NCBI GenBank assembly: GCA_035517615.1
Contig: DATIYM010000005.1
Coordinates: 1-35,060, forward strand
DNA from: AG25 sp035517615
GTDB taxonomy: Bacteria > Gemmatimonadota > Gemmatimonadetes > Gemmatimonadales > GWC2-71-9
DNA: 35,060 bases
Direction of reading: 5' to 3'
A program made the position numbers and the translations under genes. The notes under the pieces were generated by a model. That model saw nothing but the letters and a program-made list of their open reading frames with translations, made no database searches and was not told where the DNA came from. Positions 32,460-35,060 of the stretch are shown here, piece by piece. Position 1 is the first letter of the stretch, and each line of letters opens with the position of its first letter.

Positions 32460-32949
32460 CGGCGCCCTCGCCTCGCACTTCGAACGTCGCGCTCGCGACT
32501 TCGAGCACCGTGTCGAACACCACCTGTTCGGGACTGGGCTCCATCCGCAGCAGCCCGTCGATGACGAACCGCAGCTCGCGCCGGCCTTCTTCGTCTACGG
32601 TGGCGATGGACACCTGCACGCGCGCAAGGCGGGGTTCGAAGAGATTGATGGTCTCCTCGACCTGGCGCCGCAGCCAGTCCCGGGCCGACACGGATTCGGC
32701 GGCGAGTGAGGTGATATCGGGGAGCCCGTAGTGATACAGCGAATGCTGCAACTCGACGAACTCGGCCGGCGCGGGCTCGACGATGCGCCGCGTATTGAGC
32801 AGCCACTCGAGATCCCGGCGTACCGACCGCTTGAACTCACGCACCGATTGCGCCCAGTTCATGGGCGGCTCGGTGTTCATGTCCGGCTCGGTGTCGATCA
32901 GTCGATCGAGCACGGACCGCTGCGCGGTCCGTTCAAGCTCCTGCGCCAT
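32449..32949 (-). CDS. tssE: T6SS baseplate protein TssE (gp25-like)
   Basis: A 166-residue protein. VLDRLIDTEP, SVREFKRSVRRDLEWLLNTRR, YHYGLPDITSL and VEETINLFEPRLARVQVS are the blocks of the phage T4 gp25-like family (GPW/gp25). TssE joins the baseplate and starts sheath polymerisation. It overlaps the end of tssA by 17 bp and the start of tssF by 11 bp. The LNTRR segment next to the EFK/RDLEWL helix is the conserved core motif of this family. Confidence 0.95.
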   Translation of the reverse strand: MAQELERTAQRSVLDRLIDTEPDMNTEPPMNWAQSVREFKRSVRRDLEWLLNTRRIVEPAPAEFVELQHSLYHYGLPDITSLAAESVSARDWLRRQVEETINLFEPRLARVQVSIATVDEEGRRELRFVIDGLLRMEPSPEQVVFDTVLEVASATFEVRGEGADAR

Positions 32950-34729
32950 CGGTCGCCGGGCTCGCCGTAGAGAATGCCATCGCCTGCATCGGGTCGAGCC
33001 GACACACGCGGCGGTAAAGATCGTCCTTCATCTGGGCGTCCTCGCCGAGCTTCTCGAGACAGCGGTACAGGAGGCCGAGGGGTCGCGCCACCGCGTCGCC
33101 GGCTTCCCAATCCTCGAGCTTGTGCGCTTCGATTTGGTCGAGGAGCTCGCGGAGAATCGGCAAGGCCACGGCTTCGAGGCCGGTGCTGACCATGATCTCG
33201 GTCGCCTCCGAACGCCGCAGAAAGCGGGCACGGGCGCTCTTTTCTTGCTCGGCCTCGCGCAGCAACACCTCGATCCCCTTCTGCGGCCGGCCGGCGCGCA
33301 CCTCGGCCATTGCCCGGTCGAGCGCGCCGCGGCCGAACCCGCGCCGTGGCTCGACCGACGGCTCGGGCCTCGCCCGGTCCTCTTCCGCCGCCTGCACAGC
33401 CGCGGCAACGAACCCGCCGCTCTGGAGCCACGCGCGCGTTTCCGCGTTCGCGGTCGGCGTGTCGTCCATCAACGTGAGGTCGGGAAGCCCGGGGAAATCC
33501 CGGAGCAGCGCGGTCAGTGAAGCGCGCAGTGCAGCGGACACATACTGGTACTCGGGTCCGAGCGCTTCACATGCGGTGATCTCGTAGCGCTGGAGGTCGA
33601 GCCAGCCGCGGCCATGCGGCGCGGCCATGACTTCCTCACCGGCATCGAGGAGCTCGGACCACCGTGCATCGAGCAGCAGCCGCTTGAGCTGCGTCCGCAC
33701 CGGCGTCGCCGGCGCATCGAGCAGCGTGGGATCCAGGTCCGGTCCCCCCGCCCGCAGCTCGCCCCAGCGGAACCCGCGGAGCAGGAGGTACGGAGCCGGA
33801 TTGCGCGGGTCCGCCGTCCGGAGGAACCGTGCCGCACCGGCGATGCGCGCGGCTGCGTCCTCGGCGCTCGTCGGTTCGGGAGACAATGCGCCGGGCGCGG
33901 CGGCCCACGGTCCTCCCGCCTGTGCCGCTGCGCGGGCCGTCGCTCCGCTCGGAGACTCGGGTTCCAGCTGCAGTTTTTTCTCGAGCAGTTGCTGGGCGAC
34001 GTGCTGCACGTCTTCGAGCGCCTGGACCAGTGTGCCGTAGCTCGGCGATGCATCCCCGAATTTCTGCTGGCAGGCTTCATCGAGCGCGCGCACCGCGTTG
34101 AGGCAGCCGTCGAGATCACCGGCCAGTTGCTTGTACCAGGCTTTCGGCGTGGCGCCGAATGCCTTGTCGAATTCTTCGGCCGTCAGCCGATGCTCGGCGA
34201 TCGCCGCCTCGCGCGCCGCCTGCTTCTTTTCGTCGCCCTTGATGTCGGCATCGTACCCAACGGTGCGGGATTCGCGGTACTTGAACATGTCGTATCCCGA
34301 CTTGGTCACCGGTACCGAGCGCACCGCGGGCTCGAGATAGCGGCCGACCCAGTTGAGCGGGGCCGCGCGCAGCTCCACATCTCCGTCTTCGATTTCCGGG
34401 TACACGTGATCCCAGTACTGCCCGAGCATGCCGTGGAGCAGGCTGAGGCCGGCCTGCAGCCCGCCAAGTCCATCCTGCTTGACGAGTGCCTCGGTGAGCC
34501 ACGCGGCGATCTGCAGATCCTTCGACTTGGTGGCCAGCGCGTCTTGCGTGAGCTTGATGACGAGCGGCCAATCGGCCAGCTTGCGCGCGCGTTTCCAGTC
34601 TCCCTGCTCGACGTCGGCTTCTTCGCGGCGCGCTTCCTTGATTTTCTCGTAGACGGGATCGTAACGCAGCGCCGAGCCGGCCGGGTTCTGGCCCGGTATC
34701 GGCTGCAGCAGATCGGGTAACTCCGACAT
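32933..34729 (-). CDS. tssA: T6SS protein TssA (ImpA)
   Basis: A 598-residue protein from the ATG at 34729; the frame stays open to the window edge, but that sequence is a shadow of the upstream tagJ. The N-terminal ImpA domain (about 5-130) shows LLQPIPGQNPAGSALRYDP, DWPLVIKLTQDALATKSKDL, AAWLTEALVKQDGLGGLQAG and YWDHVYPE. The middle contains linker helices with an Ala/Pro-rich stretch (about 265-310), and the C-terminal ~300 residues form the VasJ/TssA extension. TssA organises baseplate assembly and sheath elongation; subtypes differ in the C-terminal domain, and I cannot assign the subtype safely. It starts 2 bp after tagJ. Confidence 0.94.
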   Translation of the reverse strand: MSELPDLLQPIPGQNPAGSALRYDPVYEKIKEARREEADVEQGDWKRARKLADWPLVIKLTQDALATKSKDLQIAAWLTEALVKQDGLGGLQAGLSLLHGMLGQYWDHVYPEIEDGDVELRAAPLNWVGRYLEPAVRSVPVTKSGYDMFKYRESRTVGYDADIKGDEKKQAAREAAIAEHRLTAEEFDKAFGATPKAWYKQLAGDLDGCLNAVRALDEACQQKFGDASPSYGTLVQALEDVQHVAQQLLEKKLQLEPESPSGATARAAAQAGGPWAAAPGALSPEPTSAEDAAARIAGAARFLRTADPRNPAPYLLLRGFRWGELRAGGPDLDPTLLDAPATPVRTQLKRLLLDARWSELLDAGEEVMAAPHGRGWLDLQRYEITACEALGPEYQYVSAALRASLTALLRDFPGLPDLTLMDDTPTANAETRAWLQSGGFVAAAVQAAEEDRARPEPSVEPRRGFGRGALDRAMAEVRAGRPQKGIEVLLREAEQEKSARARFLRRSEATEIMVSTGLEAVALPILRELLDQIEAHKLEDWEAGDAVARPLGLLYRCLEKLGEDAQMKDDLYRRVCRLDPMQAMAFSTASPATDGAGA

Positions 34730-34731
34730 CG

Positions 34732-35060
34732 TCAGCCGGCCGAGACGGCGCTTGGCGTGAAGTCGAGCTCGCGGAGTTCGAGAATCGGGAACTCCTCGCC
34801 GTCGACGAGGAGCAGCTTCTGTCCCACGGGAACGGGAGCGCCGTCGTCCGATTCCTGCCACTCGGTGGTGCGGCCGAGACGCACCGAGCTGTCGGGATGC
34901 TGCCAGGCCAGCGGCGTCAATGCCGGAACCAGGACCTCGCCAAGCTCGAGGCCGTGAAACCCCGGGCCCGTGCGGACGATGGCGGGGATCCACAACAGAT
35001 CGCGCAGCCGTTTGGGCGGCGCGACCCGAATGCTGGCAATGTGCTCGAAGGGAAGCCACA
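34732..35060 (-). CDS. tagJ: T6SS accessory protein TagJ/ImpE, C-terminal part (5' end outside window)
   Basis: The last ~109 codons of an ImpE/TagJ protein; the start is beyond the right edge. Family blocks are RLRDLLWIPAIVRTGPG, GLELGEVLVPALTPLAW, VRLGRTTEWQE and VGQKLLLVDGEE followed by LELRELDF. Full-length members are about 270 residues with an N-terminal TPR-like part. In some systems TagJ/HsiE binds the sheath protein TssB and ClpV, modulating recycling. Its place directly before tssA is usual in tssB/C-tagJ-tssE-F-G-type clusters and suggests that more tss genes follow to the right. Confidence 0.9.
   Translation of the reverse strand, partial: WLPFEHIASIRVAPPKRLRDLLWIPAIVRTGPGFHGLELGEVLVPALTPLAWQHPDSSVRLGRTTEWQESDDGAPVPVGQKLLLVDGEEFPILELRELDFTPSAVSAG

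Noticed and set aside
34730..35059. TssA extending to the right edge
   Set aside because: The extra residues are an out-of-frame reading of tagJ; the TssA domain starts right after the ATG at 34729.
1..35060. tRNA, rRNA or replication/attachment sites
   Set aside because: I found no cloverleaf-like segment, rRNA-like stretch or integrase gene with att-like repeats; absence is by eye only.

Overview
The window is GC-rich, densely coded DNA from a Gram-negative-type bacterium: it encodes signal-peptide and beta-barrel outer-membrane proteins and a type VI secretion system (T6SS). A Ser/Thr kinase fused to TolB-like propeller repeats, multidomain diguanylate cyclases and purine-rich ribosome binding sites would fit Gemmatimonadota or Acidobacteriota. 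That placement is an inference from gene style; there is no rRNA or marker gene here to settle it.

Left part (1-14.2 kb), housekeeping, envelope and signalling: the 3' end of a beta-barrel-like protein, a small MerR-type regulator, a GT4 glycosyltransferase, a ClpP-like peptidase overlapping an RNase J-like metallo-beta-lactamase (MBL) protein, two small outer-membrane proteins, a secreted serine beta-lactamase-family hydrolase, a kinase-TolB protein downstream of a MASE1-GGDEF diguanylate cyclase, and a REC-GGDEF-REC response regulator with a structured leader. The MBL gene has no ATG/GTG/TTG at its expected start. Instead an ACG overlaps the clpP stop as TAACG, one base from the classic TAATG coupling signal.

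Middle (13.7-15.3 kb), an accessory junction: a DUF559 endonuclease-like gene is bracketed by 46-bp inverted repeats (45/46 identical) built around an 11-bp-stem palindrome. It is flanked by a 30-bp tandem repeat on one side and a degenerate repeat on the other. Next to it lie decayed, frameshifted gene remnants.

Right part (15.3-35.06 kb), T6SS: a four-gene plus-strand cassette (DUF5675 protein, two unknowns, methyltransferase) runs toward a long minus-strand T6SS operon. In transcription order the operon reads tagJ (partial), tssA, tssE, tssF, tssG, tssH/clpV, a phospholipase-C/DUF6765-like candidate effector, vgrG, a DUF2169 adaptor, a ketosynthase-like protein without catalytic residues, a DUF4150 PAAR-like tip, an AHH nuclease toxin, an Imm11-like immunity protein, a DUF6484 protein, a TIGR02270 HEAT-repeat protein and a small unknown. 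Gaps are mostly under 20 bp, with several overlaps, so it reads as one transcription unit. The sheath, Hcp and membrane-complex genes are not in the window and presumably lie beyond the right edge.

The likely working unit on the right is a baseplate and recycling module (TssA/E/F/G/H) followed by a spike-loading cassette. VgrG plus the PAAR-like protein form the tip, DUF2169 and the ketosynthase-like protein are probable loading adaptors, the AHH nuclease is the cargo, and the Imm11-like protein is the likely antidote.
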